NCBI GenBank assembly: GCA_031285295.1 | Contig: JAITWK010000014.1 | Coordinates: 1-64,000 of the forward strand | Length of the DNA: 64,000 nucleotides | From: Deltaproteobacteria bacterium | GTDB lineage: Bacteria > Desulfobacterota > Desulfovibrionia > Desulfovibrionales > Desulfovibrionaceae | Direction: 5' to 3' | Shown here: positions 24,162 to 32,433 of the stretch, piece after piece | Numbering within the stretch: the stretch's first letter is position 1 | Layout: each line of letters begins with the position of its first letter | The notes under the pieces: model-generated | Seen by the model: only the letters and a program-made list of their open reading frames with translations | What the model was told of the DNA's origin: nothing | The model's database searches: none | Made by a program: the position numbers and the translations under genes

Positions 24162-24874
24162 AAAAACCACGTCTTGCCCTTGCTGTGCTGCTTGCTGCCT
24201 GCCTTTGCCTGGCGGCCTGCCGTACGGAAGTTTATCAGAATTTGTCGGAAGATACGGCCAACGAATTGCTCAGCGCTTTGCTTCAGCGTGGTATCACAGC
24301 GGAAAAAGTCAGTATGGGCAAAGATGGCTTTGCTGTTACCGTGGAAGAAGAAGATCAACTGCGCTCCCTGGAAATTTTGCGCGATTTGGGGCTGCCCAGA
24401 CCGGCTTATGAAGGGCTTGGCGTGGTTTTTCGCAAAGAAGGCATGATGAGTTCACCGCTGGAAGAGCGGGCGCGTCTTTCTTACGCTCTTTCGCAGGAAC
24501 TGGCCGCCTCCTGCTCCCGCCTGGACGGGGTGGTAAGCGCCAACGTGCATGTGGTGCTACAGGAAAAAGACGTGCTTACCGGCGCGATCACCCCGGCTTC
24601 GGCAGCGGTGGTCATCCGGCATACTCCGGATGCTCCGGTGGATCACTATATTCCCCAGATACGCAGCGTGGTGGTGCAGGCCGTGCCGGATGTTACAGCC
24701 GAGCGCGTTTCGGTGCAGACTTTTCCGGTTATGGGCGATGTCACCCGGCCAGTGGCGGTTCCCGCAAGTCAAAATACGGTTCAGCGCTGGTTGCCCTGGT
24801 TGCTTTTGTTTCCGGCTGGTCTTCTGGCCGGGGGCGGCGCGGTCTGGTTCTTTTTGCGAAAACGTAAGTCTTAA
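24158..24874 (+). CDS. sctJ: SctJ, T3SS inner-membrane ring lipoprotein
   Basis: A 238-residue YscJ/PrgK/MxiJ-family lipoprotein. The lipobox LAAC is at residue ~21, followed by two ring-building domains (~25-75 and ~105-175) with typical EERARLSYALSQELAASCS and VVSANVHVVLQ stretches. A C-terminal membrane helix (~210-230; LPWLLLFPAGLLAGGGAVWF) ends in a basic tail. It overlaps sctG by 4 bases. In Yersinia yscH and yscI lie just before yscJ; neither is present here. Confidence 0.95.
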   Translation: MKKPRLALAVLLAACLCLAACRTEVYQNLSEDTANELLSALLQRGITAEKVSMGKDGFAVTVEEEDQLRSLEILRDLGLPRPAYEGLGVVFRKEGMMSSPLEERARLSYALSQELAASCSRLDGVVSANVHVVLQEKDVLTGAITPASAAVVIRHTPDAPVDHYIPQIRSVVVQAVPDVTAERVSVQTFPVMGDVTRPVAVPASQNTVQRWLPWLLLFPAGLLAGGGAVWFFLRKRKS

Positions 24875-24888
24875 CAGGCGGGCATAAG

Positions 24889-25659
24889 TTGGTTTGCAGA
24901 CGCGATACCTACGATAGCTTTATCGCTTCCTTACAGGATAACCCCGCTCTGCTGGCCGCAGTGGCACGCTTCAACGCGCCGGAAATAGAAGATTTTGATC
25001 CGCAGGCTCTGCCTGCCCGCGCTGCTGCCCTGCTGCGTAACGGCACCCTGCACAAGCTTTCCGGCAGCCGGGCGGGCAAGGCTATTACCCGCACTTGGCT
25101 GCTTCAGCAACTGGGCGCAAAAGGCGCTTTTACAGATTTCAGCGAGGAGCGCCGCCGCCTGGCTTTGCTGGATAAAGAAACTCTTTCCAGCCTCGCTTTG
25201 ATCTATGGGGCCTGTATCTGCGCCCATGAGCTGGCGCGTCATGTCCGGCGGGAAGAAGTGCTGGCCCTGCGCGGCCTTTTGGGGGAGCAATACGACTATG
25301 CCCTCTCCAGGGGGCGCTTTCAGATGCGTCAGGCCAGCGAGTGGTTTGCCGGTTTGCCAGTGACCAAGGCAAGCTTGCAAGCCCGTATGACTGAAGCCGG
25401 TTTTATCGCCTTGCGCCGCTGTATGGCCGACTGGCCGGTTGATCTTTTTCGTCTGGCCGCCCCGCGCCTGCCGGAAGCCTTACGCCAGGCAGATGCCTTA
25501 CGGCTTGCGGCTGAGGAAAAATCCGCTCCCATGCTTGAAGTCTTTTGGGCGGATTTGAAAAAACTTTTACTTACCAGAATGAATTTCCAGACGAACCACC
25601 AGATTAATTTTCAATCGAAGCAGCAAGTGAGCGCACCATGGCAAACTTATTTCGCATAG
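24889..25659 (+). CDS. sctK: SctK, T3SS sorting-platform accessory protein
   Basis: A 256-residue YscK/OrgA-type protein that links the SctQ sorting platform to the ring. The only reasonable start is TTG at 24889, 15 bases after sctJ, with a weak ribosome site. The central region LALIYGACICAHELARHVRR and a Cys-containing MADWPVDLFRLAAPRLPEAL stretch fit the family, and the gene sits between sctJ and sctL as in Yersinia. The 3' end overlaps sctL by 22 bases. Confidence 0.82.
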   Translation: MVCRRDTYDSFIASLQDNPALLAAVARFNAPEIEDFDPQALPARAAALLRNGTLHKLSGSRAGKAITRTWLLQQLGAKGAFTDFSEERRRLALLDKETLSSLALIYGACICAHELARHVRREEVLALRGLLGEQYDYALSRGRFQMRQASEWFAGLPVTKASLQARMTEAGFIALRRCMADWPVDLFRLAAPRLPEALRQADALRLAAEEKSAPMLEVFWADLKKLLLTRMNFQTNHQINFQSKQQVSAPWQTYFA

Positions 25660-26255
25660 ATGCCGAAGGTATTTTTGCCTCGCCCGGCACGCGCCTGATC
25701 AAGGCAGCTGCCTGGGCAAACTATTGCGCGGCGGATAAATTGGTGGAAGAAGCCCGTGTTTACGCCCAGGACATGCGCCGCAAAGCCGAAGCAGGTTTTG
25801 AGGCGGAAAAGATTCGTGGTTACGAGCAGGGCGTGTTGGAAGGACGCCAGGAACACGCCGAACAGGTTATGGATACGGTCCTGAAAGCCATTGAGTATGT
25901 AGATGGCCTGGAAAAAGGCGTTTCCGCCCTGGTAGGCGAAGCCCTGCGCAAAATTTTGGGTTCGCTCCCGCCGGAAGAGCTTATGGCGGGTGTGGTGCGG
26001 CAATCGCTTTCTCTGGTGCGTGGGCAAAAGCAGGTTGTCCTGCGCGTGTCACCGCTGGATGAAGAGGTGGTAAAAGCCAGGCTGGCGGATATTTTGCGTG
26101 AATACTCCTCTATCGCCTTTGTAGATGTTCAGGCCGATGGGCGATTGGAGCGGGGGGCCTGTACCCTGCAAAGTGAAATGGGAATCATTGACGCTGGCGT
26201 GGAAACGCAAATCCGGGCCATAGTCAACACCCTGGAAAAGAAGCGCAAGGGCTAG
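25638..26255 (+). CDS. sctL: SctL, T3SS ATPase stator
   Basis: A 205-residue YscL/HrpE/FliH-type stator. The N-terminal third is followed by a helical region (~45-80: EEARVYAQDMRRKAEAGFEA) and a C-terminal domain (VVLRVSPLDEEVVKARLADI; LQSEMGIIDAGVETQIRAI), as in the FliH/V-type stator fold. It connects the SctN ATPase to SctQ and SctK. Its stop is directly followed by the long palindrome at 26256-26388. Confidence 0.92.
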   Translation: MANLFRIDAEGIFASPGTRLIKAAAWANYCAADKLVEEARVYAQDMRRKAEAGFEAEKIRGYEQGVLEGRQEHAEQVMDTVLKAIEYVDGLEKGVSALVGEALRKILGSLPPEELMAGVVRQSLSLVRGQKQVVLRVSPLDEEVVKARLADILREYSSIAFVDVQADGRLERGACTLQSEMGIIDAGVETQIRAIVNTLEKKRKG

Positions 26256-26388
26256 TTGGTAGTGGGGCAGTTTGAATTGATACTGCGTCAGGCTTCGTTT
26301 TTTGCCCTGGTCGAGTACGAGAAGAGTACACTCCCAGTGCAAAAAAACTCGCCTTCCTTGTCTGAATCCAAACGGCCTCCACTACCAG
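26256..26388. repeat. Long imperfect palindrome (intergenic repeat family, copy A)
   Basis: A 133-base element directly after the sctL stop. The outer arms TTGGTAGTGG and CCACTACCAG match in reverse complement, followed inward by GTTTGAATT/GGATTCAAAC-like, AGGC/GCCT, GTTTTTTGC/GCAAAAAAAC and CTGG/CCAG pairs, down to a GTAC-GAGAAGA-GTAC core. The RNA would fold into one long hairpin within the sctL-sctN gap. The same layout and TCTTCT loop appear at 15705-15793. No transposase is present; it resembles a small non-autonomous or REP-like palindromic repeat. Confidence 0.8.
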
Positions 26389-26426
26389 AAATTTCAATTT
26401 GAAGCGATAAACTATATAGAGGCCGC

Positions 26427-27746
26427 ATGACCACTTTTTCTTATATTGACGATATGTTCGCTTCGGCCCTGGCGGAAAGCCAGACGGTTGAGATACGCGG
26501 ACGGGTAGAAAATGTGGTGGGTACTATTATCCGCGCCATTCTGCCCAACGTCAAAATCGGCGAGCTGTGCGTCCTGCGCAACCCCTGGGAAAAGTGGCAG
26601 CTTTACGCGGAAGTGGTGGGTTTTCAAAAGCAGTATGCCTTGCTCACGCCTTTTGGCAGCATTCAGGGCATTTCGCCTTCCACCGAAGTAATCGCCACGG
26701 GTGAAACGCATTCCGTTGGCGTGGGCGATGCCCTTTTGGGCCGGGTTCTGGATGGCCTGGGCAATCCGCTGGATGGCAAGGAAGCCCCGCAAACCAGTGT
26801 GCGCTATCCGGTTTATGCGGATCCGCCCAACCCCATGCTGCGCCGCATTATTGATCGCCCCCTGACTTTGGGCCTGCGTTCCATTGATGGTATGCTCACC
26901 TGCGGCGAAGGGCAGCGCATGGGTATTTTCGCGGCGGCGGGCGGGGGCAAAAGCACGCTGCTTTCCTGTCTGGTCAAGGGTACGGAAGCGGATGTTACCG
27001 TGCTGGCCCTGATTGGCGAACGTGGTCGCGAAGTGCGCGAATTTATTGAGCGCGATCTTGGCCCGGAAGGCATGAAAAAGGCCGTGGTGGTGGTTTCCAC
27101 CTCCGATCGTTCCGCCATGGAACGCCTCAAGGCGGCTTATATCGCTACCGCCATTGCCGAGTATTTTCGCGACCAGGGCAAAAGGGTGCTGCTGCTCATG
27201 GATTCCGTAACCCGTTTTGGCCGGGCTTTGCGCGAAATCGGCCTGGCCGCTGGTGAGCCGCCCACGCGCCGGGGCTTTCCCCCCTCGGTTTTTTCCAGCC
27301 TGCCGCTGCTTATGGAGCGGGCCGGCAATTCGGATAAAGGCTCCATCACCGCTCTTTATACCGTGCTGGTGGAAGGCGATGACATGACCGAACCGATTGC
27401 CGATGAAACGCGATCCATTCTGGATGGGCATATCATTCTTTCGCGCAAGTTGGCCTCACGCGGGCATTACCCGGCCATAGACATTCTGGCCAGCGTGAGC
27501 CGGGTTATGGGCTCCATTGTTGATAAAGATCATAAAGGCATGGCCGCCTCCCTGCGTAAAATCATGGCCAAATACGCGGAAATAGAACTTTTGGTGCAAA
27601 TCGGCGAATACAAAAAAGGCTCGGACGCCGAGGCGGATGAAGCCCTGGAGCGCATAGCCAGAGTTAACGCTTTTCTCAAACAGGGCACGAGTGAGCGCTC
27701 CACTTTCGCTCAAACCATGGAAGCCATGCGCAGTGTGCTGGCCTGA
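26427..27746 (+). CDS. sctN: SctN, T3SS ATPase
   Basis: A 439-residue hexameric ATPase of the YscN/InvC/FliI family. An N-terminal beta-barrel (~20-90) is followed by the catalytic domain, with Walker [10 protein letters not shown] at about residue 170, the catalytic-glutamate segment [12 protein letters not shown], and Walker [12 protein letters not shown] near 250. The C-terminal domain begins near 360. Length is normal. It unfolds and detaches substrates from chaperones. It is separated from sctL by the long palindrome. Confidence 0.97.
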   Translation: MTTFSYIDDMFASALAESQTVEIRGRVENVVGTIIRAILPNVKIGELCVLRNPWEKWQLYAEVVGFQKQYALLTPFGSIQGISPSTEVIATGETHSVGVGDALLGRVLDGLGNPLDGKEAPQTSVRYPVYADPPNPMLRRIIDRPLTLGLRSIDGMLTCGEGQRMGIFAAAGGGKSTLLSCLVKGTEADVTVLALIGERGREVREFIERDLGPEGMKKAVVVVSTSDRSAMERLKAAYIATAIAEYFRDQGKRVLLLMDSVTRFGRALREIGLAAGEPPTRRGFPPSVFSSLPLLMERAGNSDKGSITALYTVLVEGDDMTEPIADETRSILDGHIILSRKLASRGHYPAIDILASVSRVMGSIVDKDHKGMAASLRKIMAKYAEIELLVQIGEYKKGSDAEADEALERIARVNAFLKQGTSERSTFAQTMEAMRSVLA

Positions 27747-27779
27747 TAAAAAAGTTTCGCTTGGTAAGGCTTGCAAGTT

Positions 27780-28277
27780 ATGACCGCGTATCCTCTGACC
27801 CCGCTGGCCCGCATCCGTCAACTGCGCGAAGATGCAGCGGCCACGGAATGCGCAGGCAGAGAAAAAGCCCTGCTGGCGGCCAGACAGGAAACTCTGTTGC
27901 ACCGCAAGGCTTTGGAAGATTACCTGCTTTGGCGCAAGGAAGAGGAAGAGCGCCGTTATCAGGCCATTCTTGGTCAGGAGATGCCGCGCCGGGAAATGGA
28001 GATTTTCAAATCCGGCATTGCCGCCTTGCGGGATAAAGACGCCATTCTGCTGGAAGCGGTGGAAGCGGCGCAAAAAGCGGAGGCAGAGGCCGCAAGGCTC
28101 CGGGATGAAGCGGTGAAAATTTTGCAACAGCGCCGCAAGGATAAAGAGAAAATCGAGGCGCACCGGGAAATATGGCAGAGCGGCGAGGCCAAAGAGGCCG
28201 AACGCCGGGAAGATCTGGAAATGGAAGAGTTTACCGGCGTAAAAAAAGCGGATCCGGGAGAGGGCAGTGATGAGTGA
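27780..28277 (+). CDS. sctO: SctO, T3SS central stalk (YscO/FliJ-like)
   Basis: A 165-residue, almost entirely helical, charged coiled-coil protein (LEDYLLWRKEEEERRYQAIL; EAVEAAQKAEAEAARLRDEA), the hallmark of the SctO stalk that inserts into the SctN hexamer. The ATG at 27780 is preferred over the TTG at 27771. It lies between sctN and sctP, as in Yersinia, and overlaps sctP by 8 bases. Confidence 0.87.
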   Translation: MTAYPLTPLARIRQLREDAAATECAGREKALLAARQETLLHRKALEDYLLWRKEEEERRYQAILGQEMPRREMEIFKSGIAALRDKDAILLEAVEAAQKAEAEAARLRDEAVKILQQRRKDKEKIEAHREIWQSGEAKEAERREDLEMEEFTGVKKADPGEGSDE

Positions 28278-28956
28278 TACAATGAAAATAAACCGCTCTG
28301 TTGAAGCGCCGGATTCCGGGCCAAACTCTTCCCGCTCGTCAACCGCCTCAAGCGCCTCCAGAACAGAAGCCGAAGGAAGAAGAGACGAATTTCGTGAAGC
28401 CATGCGCCAGGGTAAAGATGCGGTCAGACAGTATAACGTGGCTGATACGCAAAAACAGGCGGAGCGTGATAAAAAGCCGGTAAGCGGCAAAAAAGAAGAC
28501 AATTCCAACCCGGCGTCTTTTTCCGGCGACGCTCTTTTGCAAAGCCTGGGTAAATCATTTGCCACTCTGGAAAGCCAGGGTGTTTTTGCCGCCAGTGCCT
28601 CCGCAAACGTGGACGCGGCATCTTTGGCAACAGAACTGGCTGAGCGTGTGCTGGTGAATACCAATAACGGCGCGGCGGATAGCGAAGTGCGCATCACGCT
28701 CAAGGAAGCTGTGCTGCCGGATACGGAAATTATCCTGCGCCGGGAAGGAGAGCGCCTAATAGTGCAGCTTGCCAGCGGCAATCCGGCTTCGCTTGATGCT
28801 CTGCGGCAGGCCCAGGAAGATTTGCGCAACAAGCTCCTGACTCTTAATCAGGATGTTTATGTGGAAGTTTTGGATAACCGGGGTCAGGAGTCTGCGGATA
28901 ACGAACACGCAGACCGTCATTCGCGGGGTCTGGACTATTTTTACCGGGAAGATTGA
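28270..28956 (+). CDS. sctP: SctP, T3SS needle-length/substrate-switch protein (short)
   Basis: A 228-residue protein. The N-terminal ~100 residues are Ser/Asp/Lys-rich and probably disordered; the C-terminal ~100 form a compact domain (VRITLKEAVLPDTEIILRRE; LIVQLASGNPASLDALRQAQ) like the T3S4/FliK-type switch domain. Its place between sctO and sctQ matches yscP. Yersinia YscP is much longer; because YscP length sets needle length, this short form suggests a shorter needle if the ruler model applies. The ATG at 28270 is used over the GTG at 28267. Confidence 0.78.
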   Translation: MSDTMKINRSVEAPDSGPNSSRSSTASSASRTEAEGRRDEFREAMRQGKDAVRQYNVADTQKQAERDKKPVSGKKEDNSNPASFSGDALLQSLGKSFATLESQGVFAASASANVDAASLATELAERVLVNTNNGAADSEVRITLKEAVLPDTEIILRREGERLIVQLASGNPASLDALRQAQEDLRNKLLTLNQDVYVEVLDNRGQESADNEHADRHSRGLDYFYRED

Positions 28957-28991
28957 TTTTTCCAAACTATTATTTTTGAAAGTGAAGCCCG

Positions 28992-30227
28992 ATGAATAAC
29001 ACATTGATTGCCGCCTGGCCGCAAAATCTGGCAAGATTGAACAACCGTCTGGCTGGTCGGGATATAGCCGTGCAAATGCCTTGCGCGGCGTCAGGCCAGA
29101 CTTTCATGTTGCGCCCGGAACCGGGCGGTCTGGTATTTCCCTGCCCCAATCGTTTTGTTCAGGAAACTGCGGCAGGGCAAGCGGATTCCACTACAGATTT
29201 TATGCTGGAAGCGGACGGCGAGGCTTGGCAAATTCGCGTCTGGGGCCGGGCAGCTGAAGATCTGCTCTCCCCCTCTCACACCGTAGCCGGGTTGAATGCC
29301 GAGGATATTCCGGCGGAATTGAAACCGGCCTTGCTGGCTCTTGCGCTGGAACCGCTGCTGGATCAGGCCGGGCAGGCCTCCGGGCATCGTTTTCATCTGG
29401 CCTGGGCAACGGAATCAGCACAAAAAAGTGTTGTTGCCAAAGAATATTTCCTGTTGCCTTTTAGCTTGAGCGACAGCGCGGGCAACCCGGCAGGCGCGGG
29501 AGAGGTGATAATACCGCTAAGCGCTGCCGCATTATCCCTTCTGGCCGATTTGGCTAAAAAATTTCCCCGCCGTTCCAGCCAGAACGGCCTTGGTCAGAGC
29601 GCTTATGCTTTGCCCGTTTGCCTTTCGCTCTGTGCCGGGCGGGAGGCGTTTCCTTTGTCGCTTCTGCGTGAAGTTGAACCCGGCGATGTGCTGCGTTTTG
29701 CCTGCCCCGCAAAGCCGGCGCTGACTTTGGAGGCCCTGAATCGGCCTTTGTGGAAAGCCTCGCTGATCGAGGGACAAATCATCATTGAGGGCCGCTTGAA
29801 TAAAATATCGGAGGAGGCCGCCATGAGCGCCACGCCAGAAAATATTGGAGCATCCGCTGCCGAATCAGAAATATCAGGACTGAAAGCGCCAGTGATTAAA
29901 GCGGCTGAACCTAAAGAATCCGGGCTGAGCATGGCCGATATAGATTCTTTGGAAATCATGCTCACGCTGGAACTGGATGAACGCCGCATAACCATTGGCG
30001 AACTGGCCGCTCTTGGGCCGGGGCAGATTTTGGCCAGCACGGCCTCTCTGGATTCGCCGATTACCATAAAGGCAGGCGGCAAAGCCGTGGGCAAGGGCAG
30101 GCTGGTGGAGGTAGGCGATAATTTGGGTGTGCTGATCTCTTGCCTGAACCTGGATGAGCCGGGTGGGGGAGATTTGAACCGGCCGGATAAAACCGGTGAA
30201 CAAAGCTGGAGCAAAAACGCGATATGA
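28992..30227 (+). CDS. sctQ: SctQ, T3SS sorting-platform (C-ring) protein
   Basis: A 411-residue YscQ/SpaO-type protein. The C-terminal region (~330-400; SLEIMLTLELDERRITIGEL, GKGRLVEVGDNLGVLISCL) is a SPOA (SpoA/FliN) domain; a second, weaker SPOA-like region lies at ~230-275. The protein recruits chaperone-substrate complexes with SctK, SctL and SctN. A strong internal ribosome site and ATG at 29823 suggests that a C-terminal product is also made. It overlaps sctR by 4 bases. Confidence 0.92.
   Translation: MNNTLIAAWPQNLARLNNRLAGRDIAVQMPCAASGQTFMLRPEPGGLVFPCPNRFVQETAAGQADSTTDFMLEADGEAWQIRVWGRAAEDLLSPSHTVAGLNAEDIPAELKPALLALALEPLLDQAGQASGHRFHLAWATESAQKSVVAKEYFLLPFSLSDSAGNPAGAGEVIIPLSAAALSLLADLAKKFPRRSSQNGLGQSAYALPVCLSLCAGREAFPLSLLREVEPGDVLRFACPAKPALTLEALNRPLWKASLIEGQIIIEGRLNKISEEAAMSATPENIGASAAESEISGLKAPVIKAAEPKESGLSMADIDSLEIMLTLELDERRITIGELAALGPGQILASTASLDSPITIKAGGKAVGKGRLVEVGDNLGVLISCLNLDEPGGGDLNRPDKTGEQSWSKNAI
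29823..30227 (+). CDS. SctQ-C, internal translation product of sctQ
   Basis: Within sctQ, the in-frame ATG at 29823 is preceded by GGAGGAGG with a spacing of about five bases, a better ribosome site than that of sctQ itself. The product would be 134 residues: a ~45-residue linker plus the C-terminal SPOA domain. In Yersinia, Salmonella and Shigella a C-terminal fragment of SctQ is made this way and is needed in the sorting platform. The presence of the site is direct; production is inferred. Confidence 0.75.
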   Translation: MSATPENIGASAAESEISGLKAPVIKAAEPKESGLSMADIDSLEIMLTLELDERRITIGELAALGPGQILASTASLDSPITIKAGGKAVGKGRLVEVGDNLGVLISCLNLDEPGGGDLNRPDKTGEQSWSKNAI

Positions 30228-30880
30228 TCGAGGCTCCGAACCCGCTTTTTCTGGTGCTGCTGGGCCTGCTGCTGGGCCTGTTGCCGTTTTTGCTTATGCT
30301 CTGCACCAGCTTTCTTAAAGTGGCTATTGTGCTGGCGCTGGTGCGCAACGCTATCGGCGTGCAGCAAATTCCGCCGCCCATGGCCTTGAACGGCCTGGCG
30401 ATTATCGTTACCCTTTTTGTCATGTTTCCCGTGGGGGTGGATACCTGGGATCTCATGCAGAAACAGCGGCTTTCTGATCCGCCAACCGTTGTGGAGATGG
30501 TGGAAATAGCGCCGGTTGTCAGCGGGCCGCTAAAGCAGTTTATGCTGCGCAACGCCAATCCCTCGGTCAGTAATGTGCTGGAGCAGACGGCCAAACGTAT
30601 CTGGCCGGAGCGTTTTCACGCGGGCAGCAAGGTTGATAACAACTGGATAGTGCTGACGCTTTCGTTCACCATTTCCGAAATCAGCCGGGCTTTTGAGCTG
30701 GGCTTTTTGCTGTACCTGCCGTTTATCTGCATCGATCTGGTAGTTTCCAACATCCTGCTGGCTATGGGTATGATGATGGTCTCGCCCATGACCATTTCTT
30801 TGCCCTTCAAACTTTTGCTGTTCGTTTATCTGGATGGCTGGGTGAAAATATTCCAGGGGCTGATGCTGAGTTATTTGTAA
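30224..30880 (+). CDS. sctR: SctR, T3SS export apparatus membrane protein
   Basis: A 218-residue YscR/SpaP/FliP-family protein, core of the export gate. It has the family pattern of an N-terminal membrane pair (LFLVLLGLLLGLLPFLLMLC, TSFLKVAIVLALVRNAIG), the motif QQIPPPMALNGLAI, and two C-terminal hydrophobic segments (LGFLLYLPFICIDLVVSNIL). It overlaps sctQ by 4 bases and is the last gene of the right arm, followed by a terminator. The SctS and SctT partners are encoded at the far end of the left arm, which splits the usual RSTU set. Confidence 0.96.
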   Translation: MIEAPNPLFLVLLGLLLGLLPFLLMLCTSFLKVAIVLALVRNAIGVQQIPPPMALNGLAIIVTLFVMFPVGVDTWDLMQKQRLSDPPTVVEMVEIAPVVSGPLKQFMLRNANPSVSNVLEQTAKRIWPERFHAGSKVDNNWIVLTLSFTISEISRAFELGFLLYLPFICIDLVVSNILLAMGMMMVSPMTISLPFKLLLFVYLDGWVKIFQGLMLSYL

Positions 30881-30913
30881 TCCGGAAGCGTATGCCTTTT
30901 AAATTTGAAAAAT

Positions 30914-30949
30914 CAAGCCCGCACTGGAAGCAGTGTGGGCTTGTTTTTT
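30914..30949 (+). terminator. Rho-independent terminator of the right T3SS arm
   Basis: A GC-rich stem AAGCCCGCACTG, loop GAAG, CAGTGTGGGCTT, followed by GTTTTTTC, lies 34 bases after the sctR stop. One G-T pair apart, the stem is perfect. It marks the end of the plus-strand T3SS operon. Confidence 0.9.
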
Positions 30950-31346
30950 CTTTGCAATTAAAGCTGTATTACAATGCTCATTTACATTTTACTGATGGGG
31001 TACCCATTAAAACGGTTGTGCGTACCTCTGCACTGTAAATAAACTCGAAATAAGTAATCTTTTTCAGATGTTATCACCAATCAAGTTCTATCATTTTGCC
31101 CAAAATGTAAACAAAAGTCAAATTTCAGGGCTTTTGAGGGCCTTCACCGCCAAAAGTGTAAACAACTTATTCTTCGTCTGAAAGAGACTTCTTGGCACAA
31201 CCCCAAATAGGCCTCGCGGTAAAAGGTGAACTAGCGAAGCGAGTCTTCGAGCGAAGTCTGTTCACCTTTTATCGCGAGGAATGCCTTTATAGATTTGAAC
31301 TCAACTAATCGGACAAGAAAGTTCGGCAGAGCGATAGTTTTGAGAA
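30950..31346. other. Non-coding junction between the T3SS and the accessory region
   Basis: No credible gene is present in these ~400 bases. The stretch contains two direct copies of TGTAAACAA (31106-31114 and 31157-31165), each preceded by CCAAAA and about 51 bases apart, which resembles an insertion-sequence end but with no transposase. It also holds the inverted repeat described at 31212-31279. The base composition drops toward AT-rich from here onward. Confidence 0.55.
31212..31279. repeat. 20-bp inverted repeat
   Basis: CCTCGCGGTAAAAGGTGAAC at 31212-31231 is matched in reverse complement by 31260-31279 with one mismatch (G/A at the eighth position), separated by 28 bases that also contain repeated GCGAAG/CTTCG motifs. 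The right arm and flank (CTGTTCACCTTTTATCGCG...TGCC) have a near copy at 63662-63692. It could act as a bidirectional terminator for the MerR gene or be a repeat-element end. Confidence 0.7.
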
Positions 31347-32156
31347 TCATTTTTTACGCACGGTAATCATCACCCGGATTAAATAGTTGGTGTTATCCGA
31401 TACACTGAGCTCATTCAACGGATATTCCTCGTAGGCATCCCCGCATATTTCAAATCCATTATTATCAATATATTCAATCATTCTGTGATACAATTCATCC
31501 GTTTGGCCATAATTTCCGCGTATGTATCCAATGGCATATAGATTGGCTGGTCTTTTATCGTACCCTTCAGGGTTATAGAAATAGTAACGATCAGGGTATC
31601 TCCAATCACAATTCTTGATTCGCTTCTCTGAAAATACACCCCAAACTGGATAGTTAAAATCAATATCTGGATATCTCCGCTGCATATAACAATAAAATTC
31701 AAACAGCGCGTTATATTCATTCATGCCTCTACTGTAATCATTCACATTTCCGAGCATGATTGCTTCTACAGGCAGAAATTGTATTGTTATTTTTGCTTCA
31801 TCCACATTCAAAGCTGAATTAGTTATTTCATGTAGTGTCAATAAAAGTTTTTTAGCGCGTGCTAATCCGTCAATTTTTTTATTAATCTCATATATTTGAT
31901 TTTTATACAATTTGCATTGAGACTCCGGAGTGCGTGTGTTTTTCAAGTTAATTATCTTATCCAAAGTCATTCCTAACTTCTGCAATACACGAATCATATT
32001 TACAAGCGATAGATGCATCGTAGAATAGTACCGATAGTTATTTTCACCACGTATAGCTGGTAAAATACCAATCGCGTCATAATGATGCAGTGTTTTCAGC
32101 GTCGTCCGCGATAATTTCGCGAATTTGCCTGCGGAAAAAAGTTGTTGCTTGTGCAT
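31347..32156 (-). CDS. MerR-family regulator with GyrI-like effector domain
   Basis: A 269-residue regulator. The ATG at 32156 is chosen because GGAG lies seven bases before it. Residues ~5-75 form the MerR winged helix (FSAGKFAKLSRTTLKTLHHYD, NNYRYYSTMHL), ~80-110 the dimer coiled coil, and ~120-265 a GyrI-like ligand-binding domain. It is more AT-rich than the T3SS genes, suggesting a different origin. It diverges from the XRE/chemoreceptor genes, and two near-identical palindromes in the shared gap are probable operators. The ligand is unknown. Confidence 0.87.
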   Translation of the reverse strand: MHKQQLFSAGKFAKLSRTTLKTLHHYDAIGILPAIRGENNYRYYSTMHLSLVNMIRVLQKLGMTLDKIINLKNTRTPESQCKLYKNQIYEINKKIDGLARAKKLLLTLHEITNSALNVDEAKITIQFLPVEAIMLGNVNDYSRGMNEYNALFEFYCYMQRRYPDIDFNYPVWGVFSEKRIKNCDWRYPDRYYFYNPEGYDKRPANLYAIGYIRGNYGQTDELYHRMIEYIDNNGFEICGDAYEEYPLNELSVSDNTNYLIRVMITVRKK

Positions 32157-32192
32157 ATGGCTGCTCCTTTCCAACATGAATATGAAAATCGC

Positions 32193-32242
32193 AGTATACT
32201 GCTGGGCGAGTTTATTTTCAACAAAACATTCCTGTAATAGGA
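32193..32242 (-). promoter_or_regulatory. Promoter and operator of the MerR-type regulator gene
   Basis: On the minus strand TTGAAA (32221-32216) and TATACT (32198-32193) are 17 bases apart and point to the regulator gene. Directly upstream lies the palindrome TCCTGTAATAGGA (32230-32242), nearly the same as the one at 32348-32360. This suggests autoregulation. Confidence 0.6.
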
Positions 32243-32340
32243 TGGATTTTTGAGTTTAATATATGAGTTGAGATAGGATAATTTGAATAATTATTTGAAA
32301 TAAAAACATAAATTATTTTACCTTCATGCCAATTTATATA

Positions 32341-32371
32341 TTGACACTCCTGTTACAGGATAGTTTATAGC
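32341..32371 (+). promoter_or_regulatory. MerR-type promoter with 19-bp spacer and operator
   Basis: TTGACA (32341-32346) and TATAGC (32366-32371) are 19 bases apart, the overlong spacer typical of MerR-activated promoters. The perfect palindrome TCCTGTTACAGGA (32348-32360) lies in the spacer, where MerR proteins bind and twist DNA. It points to the XRE gene at 32434 and the chemoreceptor after it. Confidence 0.75.
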
Positions 32372-32433
32372 AAATTACTCAGAAGTGGCAAGACGATACG
32401 GAAGCGATCTGACACGCTGACAAGGGGAACTAT

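Noticed and set aside
26412..27431. 339-codon minus-strand frame opposite sctN
   Set aside because: Antisense to the unmistakable ATPase gene.
27456..28832. 458-codon minus-strand frame opposite sctO and sctP
   Set aside because: Antisense to coupled T3SS genes; Phe/Leu/Ser-rich shadow translation.
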